Shown: in pieces, positions 21,773 through 33,877 of the stretch | How positions within the stretch are numbered: position 1 is the first letter of the stretch | Layout of the letters: the number at the start of each line of letters is the position of its first letter | From: Liriodendron chinense | Taxonomy: Eukaryota; Streptophyta; Magnoliopsida; Magnoliales; Magnoliaceae | Direction of reading: 5' to 3' | NCBI GenBank assembly: GCA_003013855.2 | Contig: ML058549.1 | Span: forward strand, 434,001-498,000 | DNA length: 64,000 nt | The notes under the pieces: generated by a model | Seen by the model: only the letters and a program-made list of their open reading frames with translations | What the model was told of the DNA's origin: nothing | Database searches by the model: none | Made by a program: the position numbers and the translations under genes

Positions 21773-22520
21773 GTAGAGAACTTCGAGAAGGGAGGTTTTC
21801 AGTTTTTTGCCCTTAATATCTCCCTTCTTCTCGATCACTTGTGTAGGTTGGAATAAGTTCTCAACCACTATACTTTCAGAACTATGCCTCTTTTTAGGCG
21901 AAGTAAGCATCAATTCATTGATTTCCTGCACATAAAGATTAAGAATTAGTGACTTATCATTTAAAGTTTCATAATTTGGCACTTCTAAGGCCTCATTAAT
22001 ATCTAAGAGTATATCATCCTTGGAATGGGCCACGAAAATTTCTAAGGTTTCAGAAAAATCAGTTGAAGGAGGTTTATCATCATCCACTATTGTATCAGTG
22101 AAGCTAATTATGTGGATCTCATCTTCATCCTCATCCTCTTGTTCTCTATGTAAATTAAACACATACAGCGTCATTGTCATATTTTCAAAGGATATCTTCA
22201 TAATTCCATTCCTACAATTGATGATAGCATTGGCGGTTGCTAGGAATGGTCGGCCTAGGATGACAGGAACTTGAGTGTATACATTACTAACCGCGTGTGT
22301 ATCAAAGACGATAAAATCTACCAGGTAGTAGAACTTGTCGATTTGGACCAACACATCCTCAATCACCCCTCTTAGTACTCTAATGGAATGATCCGCAAGT
22401 TGTAAAGTTATCTTGGTGGGTTTTAATTCACCAAGTCCAAGTTACTCATATACCGAATAGGGTATAAAATTAACACTAGCCCATAGATCAAGAAGTGCTT
22501 TATTGATTCGGAGGTTACCT
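21773..22520 (-). pseudogene. Element A protease and connector (broken)
   Basis: The minus-strand peptide aligns with B protease: LGLGELKPTKITLQLADHSIRV, VLVQIDKFYYLVDF, VPVILGRPFLATANAIINCRNG. The active site reads LLDLWASVNFIP where B has LLDLGASVNLIP, so the catalytic loop glycine is lost. A TAA follows YSVYE near 22445. The connector downstream (to 21773) is acidic and diverges from B. E inserted right after EVLYT, and the frame resumes at 2125 on the other side. Confidence 0.78.
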
Positions 22521-22593
22521 ATTATGCATGAGATTATAGGACTTTCGGGATCCTTAAAATTGGCGGAGTGTTTTATTGAATGATTGCACTTAC

Positions 22594-23424
22594 TTATTCC
22601 ATAAAAAATGTTCTCTTACGCACATTTTGCTTACGCTGTACAACACATAAATCCCTCAAAAATTTGACATATGAAAGAATTTGTTTTATCGCATCCAATA
22701 AAGGAATGTTGATTTGACTTGTTGGAAGACCTCTAGGATGTCCTGATTTTTTGTCTTTTGTCGAGACAAGACGTTGGGAGAATGGGGCCATAACCTTGAA
22801 TTCATGCTCCGGCTCTTTTTTTATAGAATATTGCTTGAGTCACCATCACTCTTAGAATCAACCGAATCACTAGGCTTTGTGGCCTTCACCGGATTATAAT
22901 TTTCAATTTTCTTACCACTTCTAATAGTGGTAATGGCTTGAACATATTCCATATGATTGGTTAAAAAATTGAGATTACTTAAGTCAAATTGAGGTTTTAA
23001 GTTAGGTTGATATTGGGTCAAAAAGGTCCCTTACTCCCTAACTCGTCTCAATTCTTACAAGTGACATTTTTTTATTGATTTATGGCCTGCATGGTAGACT
23101 AATTTATCTAACTTTGTCCAATCATGAATGCATTCAATGTATCCTCAAGGGTGCTCTTTGGTGGAGGCCCTTGGGGAGCATTGTTTGTATTTGTCATAAG
23201 TCTATTCCTCCATCCGTAATTCGATTTATGCTGCCAATCAGGGGTTGTAGGTAGAATTTGGGGCACTAAAGGGGCGTCAGTAAGCGTTCATAGCATTCAC
23301 TTGAGCTTGCAAAATATCTTAAAAAATAGGGATTATTGGACAATCCTTTGTTGACTGAGCATCACTCTCACAAATACCACATACTCTCACCACGGCCTCA
23401 CCGGTACTTATCATATTAACACTC
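22594..23424 (-). pseudogene. Element A gag C-terminal/pre-protease region (degenerate)
   Basis: Two open pieces align with B: INIPLLDAIKQILSYVKFLRDLC (22594-22791; B INIPLLDAIKQIPSYAKFLKDLC) and YVQAITTIRSGKKIENYNPVKA (22821-23021; B AKSITTLRSGKQIDKTIPVKA). The rest, up to the solo LTR, matches the B stretch around its zinc knuckle but is full of stops. Confidence 0.75.
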
Positions 23425-23429
23425 CTTAG

Positions 23430-24965
23430 TGTGGACCCTCGCCGATTTTTCCGCGCTCCCACACAACGTTCTTCTCCCTTCCCCTTTCCTTTCGGAAAAG
23501 AAGGAGATGAGGATGCGTGAGTGCGAAATCGCCGTTTGTGCCACTGGCTTGCCTCGTTCTCGAGGGCTTCGTTTGGTTGTCGTGTTAAGCTGGATATGTT
23601 TAAATGAGTTTATATAAGACCAGAGTCGCCACTAGCCAGTTACTTCGAATCTACAGTCGGCTAGACCCCGTAGAAACGCTAGAGAAGGGAATCCGAAGAT
23701 TCCTTCCTCTAAAATGACTCCTGTTGATCTGCGGCCAGAAATTCAAGGTAAGGGATCACGGTTACAGGGTGGGAAGAGGTTAAGCACCCCACACACTGCC
23801 CGTACCGAAGTACGGTCTCTACTTCACAGAATCGATCAAATACTTGAAAGTCTAGTTTAATCCTCGTATATTCTCATGGATGACATGATGCATGAATGCG
23901 GGTCTGAACAGTAAGAGTTTCTGGTGGGCAGGTTCCAACAACGGGCAAGCCCAGAGCGTACGCTCGAACTGACAGGTGCTTAATATAAGACGTATGCAGT
24001 GTGCTTGAATGATCAAGGTGTTTTATGGTGAAGCATGAATGCAGGTCTGAACAGTAAGAGTTTCTGGTGGGCAGGTTCCAACAACGGGCAAGCCCAGAGC
24101 ATACGCTCGAACTGACAGGTGCTTAATATAAAGACATATGCATGTGTGTTTGAGTAATCAAGGTGCTTGTAGTGAAGCAGGGGGGTTGGAAGAAAAGTAA
24201 ATGTTGCACTTATGCTAGATGCAAATGAGATGATGCTGGAAAAGAGTAGCTGGGTGGACGGAGGTGTCGCAAGGATTGGCTTCGAGTGGTTGGATCAAGA
24301 CTTGGATGGCTTGGGAGGCTTGGACCAGTGGTCAGGCTGGGCTGGACCAGGGTTAGACTCTCCTCACTCGGGCTCTCCTTAGTGGAAAAATGGGCTAAAG
24401 GGTGGAGAGATGGACTCAGAGCTCTCGGGCTGAAATGGACTCGAATGGCCTGTTGAAATGAGAAGGGGAGGGGGTATTTATAGCAGCAGAGAGGGGCACT
24501 CTCGTAATTTTTTCCGGGCGGCCTGCCATGGGCCGCCCGTACGGCCGCTCCTCGGTTTCCAGCGAGTACGGTCGCTCCCTCGGGGCTGCTGTTGGACTCG
24601 CTGGTCGACTCAGTGAGTTGACTCAGCGGGTCGACTCGGTGGTTTGACTCTACGGGTTGACTCGACGGGTTGACTCGGTGTTTTGACTCGACGGGTTGAC
24701 TCGACGGGTTGACTCAGCAGGTTAACTCAGCGAGTTGACTCAGTGAGTTTGACTTTTTGGGGATTTTTTGACTGGCCTTTTTTTATGGGGGGTTTTTCAG
24801 GGTGGTTTTTAGGACTGGGTTGACTGGGTTCAGGCTTGAACTGGGCTATGGAATGGGGCTTACAAGGGTGAGTTTGGCTGAGTTTGGACTTGGGATTTGG
24901 GGGTATGGTCCTCCGTTCAACCAGCTATCTCTACCAACAGTGTAGCCGAAGGTGGGGTGTCTACA
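23430..24965 (-). mobile_element. Element F: solo LTR of the E family
   Basis: TGTGGACCC...GTGTCTACA, 1536 bp, close to both E LTRs. The TSD CTTAG is at 23425-23429 and 24966-24970, different from that of E, so it marks an independent insertion into A later reduced by LTR-LTR recombination. It retains the TATA box (24475-24482), palindrome (24516-24544) and TTGACT array (24602-24755). Confidence 0.95.
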
Positions 24966-24970
24966 CTTAG

Positions 24971-26150
24971 TTCCATGGCTTCAACCTTCTTTGTGAGACC
25001 CACCGACCATGCATTTAAGTCATCCTCTTTTAATACATGTGTTCCATTCTCGATTGGTGTTGACTTGGGATTATTAGTTGGGTTAGATATGTCCTAAGAT
25101 TGGGCATTCTCAGTTAGCATATCGAAATAATCCTAAGCCTCATTGGGCTCTTTGCTAAAAAATTCATTGTTACACATCATCTGAACAAATTGGCCCATAT
25201 ATGAATTCAATTCATCATGGAAGAAGTTAATCGTGCGCCATTTTTCATAACCATGATGTGGACATGCAAGTAAAAGTTCTTTAAACCTCTCCCAACATTG
25301 GAAAAAAAATCTTGTCTTCCTTTTGGAAGAAATTCATTATGGCCCGCCTTAGCGTGTTGGTCTTGTGAACCGGGAATAATTTTTTAAGAACTCCCAAGTC
25401 ATCGCCCATATCTCGATGCTTCTAGGTTTTAAGGATTGAAGCTATCATTTGGCTCTCTCCTTAAGAGAAAAAAGGGAATAATTTCAGTTTGATTACATCT
25501 TGAGAGATGTTATTGAATTGCAAGGTGGTGACAATCTCCTCAAATTGACTTAGATGTGAGTATGGGCTCTCAGAGTTAAACTCATAAAATTTTGGAAGTA
25601 ATTTGATAATCCCCGGTTTAAAGTCTACGTTTCCTGCATTGAGTGGAAAAATCATGCAGGAAGGAGTGCTTGTTCTCTCCGGTTGTAGATAATCACATAA
25701 TGTTTTGACCGGAGGAACATAATGCACCTCGTTCTCATTACGTTCCGTCTTAGTTGGAGGTGCATTCTGCTCAACATTCTTAGCAATATCTGGCTCATTC
25801 TAAGCCATGTTTCCAGATGGTTCAAAGTTTCCTAGACATTTTCTAATTCATTTTCTAGTAGAAAGCCCTTCGGCTATACCACCTTCACTTAGAAGTCTCG
25901 ATGTATAGTCCCGTACCCAATTGGGCATGAACCACACAAGAACTATAACTAAACCCAACCATAGATCCTAAAAATCTAAACCAAAACCAAAACTAAAGGA
26001 AAACAAATCAAAAGGGTTTGAGTTAGAACGGTAATACCGGATTGATGAAACTATGTTAGCCAAAAATCTTACAAAACAAATAAGAAAAATTATTAGTATT
26101 AGAAAGAAAAATCTGAGAAACTTAGTATTAAAACAACCTATTCTACCCTA
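24971..26150 (-). pseudogene. Element A gag N-terminal and core region (degenerate)
   Basis: The best piece (25461-25727) reads VPPVKTLCDYLQPERTSTPSCM, FKPGIIKLLPKFYEFNSESPYSHLSQFEEIVTTLQFNN, which aligns with B gag from its VPPMRSLRDYLQPARTITPSC. Further on (25120-25420), translation across stops recovers HKTNTLRRAIMNF and ERFKELLLACPHHGYEKW, as in B. Many stops and frameshifts show age. Its C-terminal side is cut by solo LTR F. Confidence 0.78.
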
Positions 26151-26195
26151 ACTAAACTAAATCTTAATCACAAAATTCAGAACCGTTAACCTAAA

Positions 26196-26213
26196 TCCAT
26201 GGCAACGGCGCCA
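26196..26213 (-). other. Primer binding site of element A (mutated)
   Basis: Minus-strand TGGCGCCGTTGCCATGGA, six nucleotides from the LTR end. It matches the tRNA-Asp type PBS of B except near its distal end (CATGGA versus CGGGGA). Confidence 0.8.
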
Positions 26214-26219
26214 AAAACT

Positions 26220-26966
26220 TGTTTATAGCCCCAGATATAAGGCTGCACTGTAATAATAATGCAGTTGAGACCGAGATCGTTCCTCAGGGATTGTAGTAAC
26301 AGTTTTGAATAATAATGACTAGGGCTACCGAAATTCAGATTTATATAATGCTCTAGAAATAGTAAATTCGAAAAGGGAATTCAGAAAATCTAATCACTAA
26401 GGATTTAAGAATTCACTTATAATCATTCCCAATGCTAGTTTATTCATTCAAGCCAATTACTTAATTGGATTCGGAGTCTTATCCCTATCCAATTGGAAGA
26501 TAAATTCAGTTTAACCATAGATATAAACCAAACAAAATATGAACTTCCATAGTTAGGTTATAGATGAAGCACGGAGTACTTAACTTACAAAGCATCCACT
26601 ATAATTGTGATGAATCTTAGAATTCCATAAATCAAAACTCACAATAAACCTTTTGACTAATCTCAATAAATCAAAGCTTTTACCTCCTTTCTGATTTATT
26701 TCGGTCGGTCGGTGCTTCCTCCGGCCGGTCTGTGGCCGTAGTCAACCGGTCGGCGATCGGTCGGCAATGCGATTTCTTTTAGATTTTTTCATTTTCTCTT
26801 TCCTCCATCTCTAAGCACTTCTTCCTTTAATCTTTGGAGTGCTTTAAAAGTTTCTAATTAACATTAAATTCGTGAGATCTCTCTTTTCTTCCTACAAACA
26901 CAAAAACGAGCATAAGATGCCCCTATTTGACAATGTAAACCATGCATAATATATGATGAATTAAGG
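26220..26966 (-). repeat. 5' LTR of element A, major part
   Basis: Starts TGTTTATAG on the plus strand directly after the PBS. Its right part (26680-26960) matches the left LTR (45-365), including the GGTCGGTC-rich stretch at 26700-26770. Element C interrupts it at 26966; the remaining 31 bp, ending GACTCA, are at 52899-52929. Confidence 0.85.
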
Positions 26967-27015
26967 TGTTAAAACTAGAAAATGCGCAAGGCCGTTTTCT
27001 TGTGTTTTGTTGTTC

Positions 27016-27042
27016 GGGGGGGGGGGGGGGGGGGGGGGGGGG
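27016..27042. repeat. Homopolymer tract of 27 G in LTR L1
   Basis: Between TTGTTGTTC and TTCTGAGTAA, near the LTR end. The same spot has ~19 G in D (49626-49644) and an interrupted C7-T-C7 tract in L2 (about 52838-52852). Confidence 0.85.
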
Positions 27043-28869
27043 TTCTGAGTAATGGAGACATTTATAGACAATCACAAGTATTCATAAACGTACACAATGA
27101 GAAAGATATCGTAAGCTGAATTTTATTCCAGAGATTCTAAGATCTTTTACATTCCAGGCTGTGATCTGGAGCAAGCCCTTAATTACATCAATGGATGATT
27201 ACCCTTTATTAAAAGGCAAAAGTAAATATATGTGTGCATCATAAATAAATTAAATAAAGCAAATAAGGAAGCATAAATGTAAATTATGCACACCACAGAG
27301 AACGCAATAATTTTTACGTGGAAACCCTTATGGGAGAAAACCATAGCACAAAGCGACAAAGCTCCACTATAAATGATAGTTGTACAATAGATAGAGTATT
27401 CGAGAAAAGGACCGGATAGATCGAACAGGTGACTAAGTCATCAGGGACTATAATCTTTGAGATCATGGTCATATACACCCTTTTTATTTTCTTGTTATAG
27501 ACTGAGCCATCATTTTAGACGAGCCAGATGATTTTGTCCCATATTCTTTCAGGTTGTCCGGGTTGAAGGACTATCAGGATTTTTAATCGAGTGGTGCAAC
27601 GGTGGGCCGTCTTTTCGTATTTTATGACAGGTGACCACTCGAGTACATGAGCTACGACTGTTGGATGGCACAATTCAGAGTCACCACCTGCTTTCTTTTT
27701 GCACCGATGAGCGCAAGAAGGCACATCGCAACTACCTGATCTGCTTAACTTATGGATCCCGATTCGGACAGGTAGGGCATTGGCCAGCTTTTGTCATGGC
27801 AGTTCATAACAAATGTTTTAAGTGTTGTTAGAACTCTTTGATCATGGTTTCTAGTGGTAACCATAGTCCCTTTTAGTTAGTCTTAAGCTTAAATGTGGGT
27901 TAAACCCTACTTGTGCAATGAACATAATCCATACAAAGTTCTTGTAATCAATCATCAAATCAAGCTGGAGTTTGCTGACTTATCTTCAAAAGCGATCCCA
28001 GTCCTGCACCTTTGTTGATAGCTAATTCACAATGAGAGATAAGTAGAGAACCTGCTCACCTGTGTATAAATGTGTGGGACATTGTAACAAGGTAAGGGAT
28101 CTTTGATGCACAATGAATGCAATAGAATATATATTGTATGAGATTGATTGTATATGATGGATACAATAGAAGACATGTCATGTGAGAATGATGCATATGA
28201 GAACACAATAGTATGTATGCCATGTGAAGTTGAATACTTGTCGAGTTAAGTAAAGTAAATGCTAACTTAAGCAGAGATGAGTACTGGATTAAGGAAGAAT
28301 ATGAGTGCTAGATTGAGCATAAATGAATGTTAGATTAAGTAAGATGAGTGTTGATGCATGAATCAAGCAATATTATCTAGTCACAGCTCCATTTTCGTAT
28401 AGATTTACACTAAAACGATATTCTGATCATTTCGCTGCCTGAAATTCTAAGTAAGAATCTGCATTTTTAATATATCCACAGAGTGACCATAAAATATCAT
28501 GAATATTTTACGGCTCTTTGGTATTTTAACATGATTAGGGTATTTTAAATTTTTTGGATGGTTTAGATTCAAAGAAAACCCCTCCGCTAAAAAGACGAAC
28601 TTTTTGGGGAGTGCCAAAAAGTTACGATTTGTACTTCGGATGAAAAATCAAAATCTTTATTGGGAATTTATTTTTTTAATATTTTTTATTGAATCCAAAT
28701 GGGGGGTACTTCCTTATTTACATAAATAACTTAAAGTAAATGACAATTACTTAAACGTTTTTATGTAAATAAGGTGTGCAATGTGTAGGGCAGGTCCAGG
28801 TATGCAATGCAGTGTAGACAGATGTGCAGTGCAGTTTTCAGAGTTGTAGACATGGCTAAGTACTAACAT

Positions 28870-29160
28870 AGGTGGTGGGCGCACGTGAAGAGAGAGTGGG
28901 CGCATGTGGGGACATGTGGGAGAGAGTGGGCGCATGTAGCATTGTAAGAGAGGAGGCTGGAGCATGTGGAAATGCAATAGAGGAGGTTGGTGCGTGTGGA
29001 ATTGCAAGAGAGGAGGCTGGTGCATGTGTGTCTTCATCTGAGAGAGTGGGTGCATGTGTCCCTTCCTCGGGGAGTGTGGGCACATGTAGCAATGGGCACA
29101 TGTATCCCTTGATGTGGGTGCATGTATCCCTTAATGTGGGCGCATGTGTCCCTTGGATGC
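28870..29160 (-). repeat. ACATGCGCCCAC-type minisatellite in LTR L1
   Basis: Degenerate ~30-40-bp units on the minus strand with ACATGCGCCCAC, ACTCTCTC and CTTGCAATTCCACA. It lies downstream of the TATA box, so probably in the transcribed leader. The equivalent array in L2 is at about 50995-51240. Confidence 0.75.
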
Positions 29161-29210
29161 TCTCCCTCTCTCTCAGCTTTCTCCACACTTCATACTGAGG
29201 TCATCAGGGG

Positions 29211-29218
29211 TATTTATA
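29211..29218 (-). promoter_or_regulatory. TATA box of LTR L1
   Basis: Minus strand ACTATAAATACCCCTGATGACC. L2 lacks this stretch. Confidence 0.65.
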
Positions 29219-30069
29219 GTCTGTTAATCAGGTCCAGGTCCAAGCAAACAGATATTGTGAGCGCATGTGTTTCCAGGAGGATTTTTGGGCGACTGTTGCT
29301 GGCGATTGTGGCTGGCGCATATGCTCCCAGGCTAGGAGCATGTCTCAAACTTAAAGTTTTTCAGAAGCTTTCCGGAAAAAAAAATGCCTCCGTATGTTTC
29401 CAGACTTAGATTATTTTATAAGTTTCAGGCTCCGACTGTCCGCTCTCAAAGGACAGGTACTTTTTTGGAGGCCAAAGTCACTGACGTCAGGGCACTTTAA
29501 GCCTCTCATCAGTCTATTGAATGAATGAGATGGGTTAAAGATGATTAACTGCTGTAAATTTTGGTAGTTGTTTACTAGCTTGGACATTTCGGGCCAATTC
29601 TTCATATAAGAACTTTACTCTAGGAAGCGCGCACACGAAAATATGCATCGCAAGACATTCAAACCTGCTAGTTAAGGGTTTTCGGGCATTCTGAATCATT
29701 TGGTGGCAATACACATATCTAGTTCCCTTTCGAAATAGCATCTGTAGCTTTCAGACTAATTGGTTAGCTCCATACAAAGACAAAACACATTTTGAGGTGT
29801 GTAAGTAAAAATACACACCAAGCGGCATTCAAACTTGGTAGTTAAAGGTTTTCGGGCTTCTTGGATCATTTGGCGGCAATACGCATATCCAGTTCCACTC
29901 CAAAATGACAAATTTCAGTTCTGGTTGTGATCGCGCGAGCCGTCCAATCTAGGACCACACCGGCGCTCTACTGCTTTTCTGACTGCTTCTAGGTCTATTG
30001 CTAACTTTGACTGATGTATTCGAGTCATCACTTCTTCTTTTATCATTAGTGATATTTTGAACCCCAACA

Positions 30070-30108
30070 AGTGCCCCCCCACCCCCCCCCCCCCCCCCCC
30101 CCCCCCCC
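30070..30108 (-). repeat. Polypurine tract and 27-C homopolymer beside LTR L1
   Basis: On the minus strand a long G tract, one T, seven G and CACT directly precede the LTR start at 30069. This is the position of a 3' polypurine tract; the run appears expanded. Confidence 0.75.
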
Positions 30109-31031
30109 AGTGCGCTGCGTTGGGTGTTTATGCTCTACCAGTGCAGTGCGCCGGTTCTTAGGCTCGAGTATATAAACCAAGCCCAGTACAACCATTTCTT
30201 TCATTTTTTAGCATATGAGTGTATTTTCATCCTCTTCAATTATGTGGATTTCATTTTATTGCTGTCTTGCCATTGAGTTATAAGGATCTTTTGATTTTTT
30301 CTTGCTTCCCTTTGGAATTTTGTTAACAAGTGATAATAAAGGGTGTACAGAATCTCGTAAGTGTCGATAGTGGCAAATACATATAATCCAGTAGTTGAGG
30401 ATGACGACAGATATATAATCTAGTAGCTGGGGATGACGACAGATATATAATCTAAAAGCTAGGGATGACAACAGATATATAGTCCAGTAGCTGGGGATGA
30501 TGGCAGATATATAATCTGGTAGTTGGGGATGATGACAGATATATGTAAGAGCCTATGACTGATGCCGATCAGAGGAACATGGGAAAAGATCCATGACCGA
30601 TACTAGTAGAATATATGTATATGAAGATTCGTGATAAAAATTACGGAATATATGTACACACAAGTCTGCGAGTGATGTCAATAAAGTTTATGTATAAAGA
30701 TTCATGGCTGATACCAGTGGATGAGATATACATCCGGAGATCTATAACTGTTGTTGAAGAAAGGCATGTGGAAGCCTATAATCGATACTGGTAGTCGATG
30801 TACAGAAGTAATTGCTCCTAACAGTTGATACATAAAAACTCATAATCAATCTTGGTCGTGCGGCGCACGTATGATAAGTTGTGGAGCTTCCTTCTTTTGC
30901 TTTGTATTTTCTTTATGATGTCAATGAGTGTTCCTCAAGCTGGGAGAGGAATGATAGTGGCCTAAGAGTTAGGGTATGATGGCCTACATGTCCCTTTACC
31001 CTCTGTGATAATTGAAGAAATGCGAGGTGCG
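30109..31031 (-). other. Element C internal region, right of LTR L1
   Basis: No coding region recognised. It holds the array at 30365-30545 and further AT-rich degenerate repeats with GATACATA/CCATGACTGATACC motifs to about 30860. Confidence 0.5.
30365..30545. repeat. ~36-bp tandem array, about five copies
   Basis: Units read CAGATATATAATCTAGTAGCTGGGGATGACGA with small changes. Confidence 0.85.
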
Positions 31032-31036
31032 ATGAG

Positions 31037-33872
31037 TGCTACAATCCGAAGATTGCACACCCAAGTGCAAGTAGCAAAGTAGTAAAATACTCGGTGAGAC
31101 CGAGGTCGAACCACAAGGATTGAGGTTAAGAACACTTAGATGAATTAGTTTAGGTGTGAGAGATGAAATCTGAATTATCCACGAGAGTGAAGCAAGTTGT
31201 GTGTGATGAATGACAAAAATAAAAAAAGGGGCCAAGGCATTAGGGATCCACCTTAGATAACTTCACAAAGCTTGATTCATTGGTTCAACTATAACTCAAC
31301 TGGAATCGAATGAAGATTCATTCCAGTCAGAAAATGAAACTATTAAACCACTTGCATATTTCATAAAAGATGGTGATCTTAATCGATCGATCTGACCATG
31401 AAGCACTCGCTAGTTGATCGCAAGGAATCCCAAGCATCCACTGTGCCCAGAGTCGACAATGGATCAAAGAATTATACAGATCAACAACTTTGCCAAAAAT
31501 TCAATCGATAAGATCATAAATCATACGATCAAATACATACTTACAAGATAAGAGGCTTTGATTAACCGATCAACCGTTAAGATCTCGTCTATCGATCGCA
31601 GGGAATCCAAAGCATCCAATGTGCCCGGAGTCTACATAGATCAAGGGATTTTACAGATCGATGACTTTACCTGCATTAGTTCGATGACCGTAGGGAATTC
31701 AAAGCATCCATCATGCCCGGAGTCGATGATGGATCAAGGGACTTTATCAATCATGAACTAGCTAATTGGTGTGCAAGGGATCCCAAGTATCCAACGTGCC
31801 CAGAGTCGACGATGGATTAAGGGGCTTACACAATAATAACGTCTGCCGAGGTGGATAACTAAACAAATCAATCAAAGAAAACTCCAACATTCAAACACCA
31901 TTGTTGAACCAAAAGACAAAACTTTACAAATTCATCAAAGGCTTCACTCCTAGCCTTAGCTAGGAGATTAGCCTACCATTCTACAAATGGAAGACTACTA
32001 CAAAAGAAAAACTAAACTATACTACAAAACTAAGAAAGAAAGAAATAAGAGAGGAGAGAAGAGAGGAATTTGGATTGTGGGATGATGGAAATGGGTGAGA
32101 GGAGTGCTCCTTTTATAGCCTCTTGCACTCCAAGCATAGGTGGCACTCCAAGCCTAGGTGGCACTCCAAACAAAAGTTCTTTAGGTTTGGGCTTGGAGTT
32201 AGGCTTGGATGATGAGGTGGCACTTCCAAGCCAATAGTTTTGCTTTTTAGGTTTGGGTTAGGAGTTAAGCTTGGAAAGTACTTCAAGCCTAAAGCAAATT
32301 TCTCTTTTGGTTTGGAGCTCATGGATGGAAGAGGATGGAGAGAGCATTTGCTTGGCCCAAGGATGGAAGATGGCAAGGTGAGTTAACTGGGTCCACATGA
32401 GTTGGAGTAGATTGGGTCTACATGGAGAATTTGGAGAATCTGGACAATCTAGACAATTTGGATCGTTCATTGAAGGTGGGGTGCTTCTAGATGATGGACT
32501 GTGTTGTTGATCAGTTGGAACTGCTGTGAGCTGCTGCAATTTGATCTCCATAGTTTCATTGTACATGTGAAGTGGCTGAAGTCAATGGCTGATATCAAGG
32601 GTTGATCACCTGCTAGACAGTGCTTCATTTTGCATCGACAATTGAGATGAAAGATGGATGTTGCAGATGATGCAGGATGGTGTCCATCTGCTGTGTTGGA
32701 CGACTGAACCTGAGATGGACGGCTTGGATTTGGAGGCCATGTTGCTGGAGATGGTGTTGGTGGTCACGGTCAATAGGTGAGGTCCACCTTGTTGAATTGT
32801 TGACCGCACATGCTGAAGAAGAGACGTCCACAAGCTGGTGGACGTTGATGAAGAAGATTGGTGGGGTCCACTTCTGACCGTTGAAGCTGGAGCAGAAGGC
32901 AGGTGGACTGAGATGTTGCACATGTGTGCTAAAGATGGATGGCTGGTGGTTGATGCAGCTGGACGGTGGGTTTGTTGTGATGGACGTCCACTGCTGCACG
33001 TTGATGAAGATAGAGGAGATTACTGAGCTTGGACAGCTGAGGAGCTTCACTCCAAAACACATGTGAATTGCTTGGATCATCTCCTGTTGTACATTGGAGT
33101 GGGACCCATCTTGATGGTGGATGATTGGGTATTACTAGCCTAATGAAGTGGGGTCCACCTAACGTTAGATGAAGGTTGCTACATGTTGAATTTGATGGAT
33201 GGTCCACTTGTTGGATGTGATTTCAAGTGGCCCACCTGGCGCATGTGCTGGATCAACTCCAGTTGTTGATGGGGTCCACTGGACGTGATTTAGTATTTTG
33301 GACGTGTGATGGTGAAGATGCTACGGCTACTTGAACGGTCGTCTGGATGGATGGGATGCAGCACTGCTGCTGCATGATCTGGTCCGCCTACTGTGTTATG
33401 TGATGGATGACGTCTGGCTGCTGGACTGGATGGTCTACCCAAGCGGTTGATGGGTTGCACGCTGAAGGTGGGGCCCTCATGTTAATTAGCTGTACGATGG
33501 GCGTGCATGATGTTGTATTAGCCCGCCGTGAGGTCCATCTTGATGCATGCTCTTCATATTTTCATGAATGCTCAATCCTGACCGCCACCTAGATCTCCAA
33601 ATTGCATTATCCTGACATGGTCTTCTTAAACTTCAGATCCACCATAGAGTATGGTCTAGTCTTTGATCTCCACGATCTGATTTCCTTCAGGGCTGCCCTG
33701 ATGGTTGATCTTGCTATCTTTTAGGCCTTTAAACACCCTGATTGGCTTGGATTTCCTTCAGCCTCCATTAATCACCTGAACGGTAAAAGCACATCTAATG
33801 AGAGATAACCAGGAAAACAATGATAATACTCTAAATATCTAGGGTTAATTATACAATATTAGACACTTATCA
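31037..33872 (-). mobile_element. Element I: solo LTR, 2836 bp, inserted in element C
   Basis: Plus strand TGCTACAATC...ACACTTATCA; minus strand TGATAAGTGTC...GATTGTAGCA. The perfect TSD ATGAG is at 31032-31036 and 33873-33877. The minus-strand end has the GACCTCGGTCTCACCGAG motif, similar to the B LTR end (GACCTCGGTCTTACCGAG), which suggests an Athila-type LTR. Repeats with TCGATGA...GATCAAGGGA occur at 31400-31800. No PBS, PPT or internal domain was seen. Confidence 0.85.
32111..32118 (-). promoter_or_regulatory. TATA box of solo LTR I
   Basis: Minus strand GGCTATAAAAGGAGCAC, followed by a C/T-rich leader (32090-31980), as expected of an LTR promoter. Confidence 0.65.
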
Positions 33873-33877
33873 ATGAG

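Larger units (their letters stand above)
26967..30069 (-). repeat. LTR L1 of element C (3103 bp, 3' LTR)
   Basis: Minus strand TGTTGGGGTTCAAAATATC...CTAGTTTTAACA. It aligns in reverse with 50170-52898 over its whole length, apart from indels. A G-rich PPT lies just outside 30069. It contains a TATA box (29211-29218), a tandem array (28870-29160) and a G tract (27016-27042). Small ORFs in it are not credible genes. Confidence 0.85.

Noticed and set aside
28747..29198. ORFs with PHAPTLS/MGACV repeats in L1 (and 50949-51240 in L2)
   Set aside because: Encoded by the LTR minisatellite in both strands; no sign of a protein family.
32606..33080. Overlapping ORFs on both strands in solo LTR I
   Set aside because: Inside U3 of a solo LTR; composition-driven, no domain.
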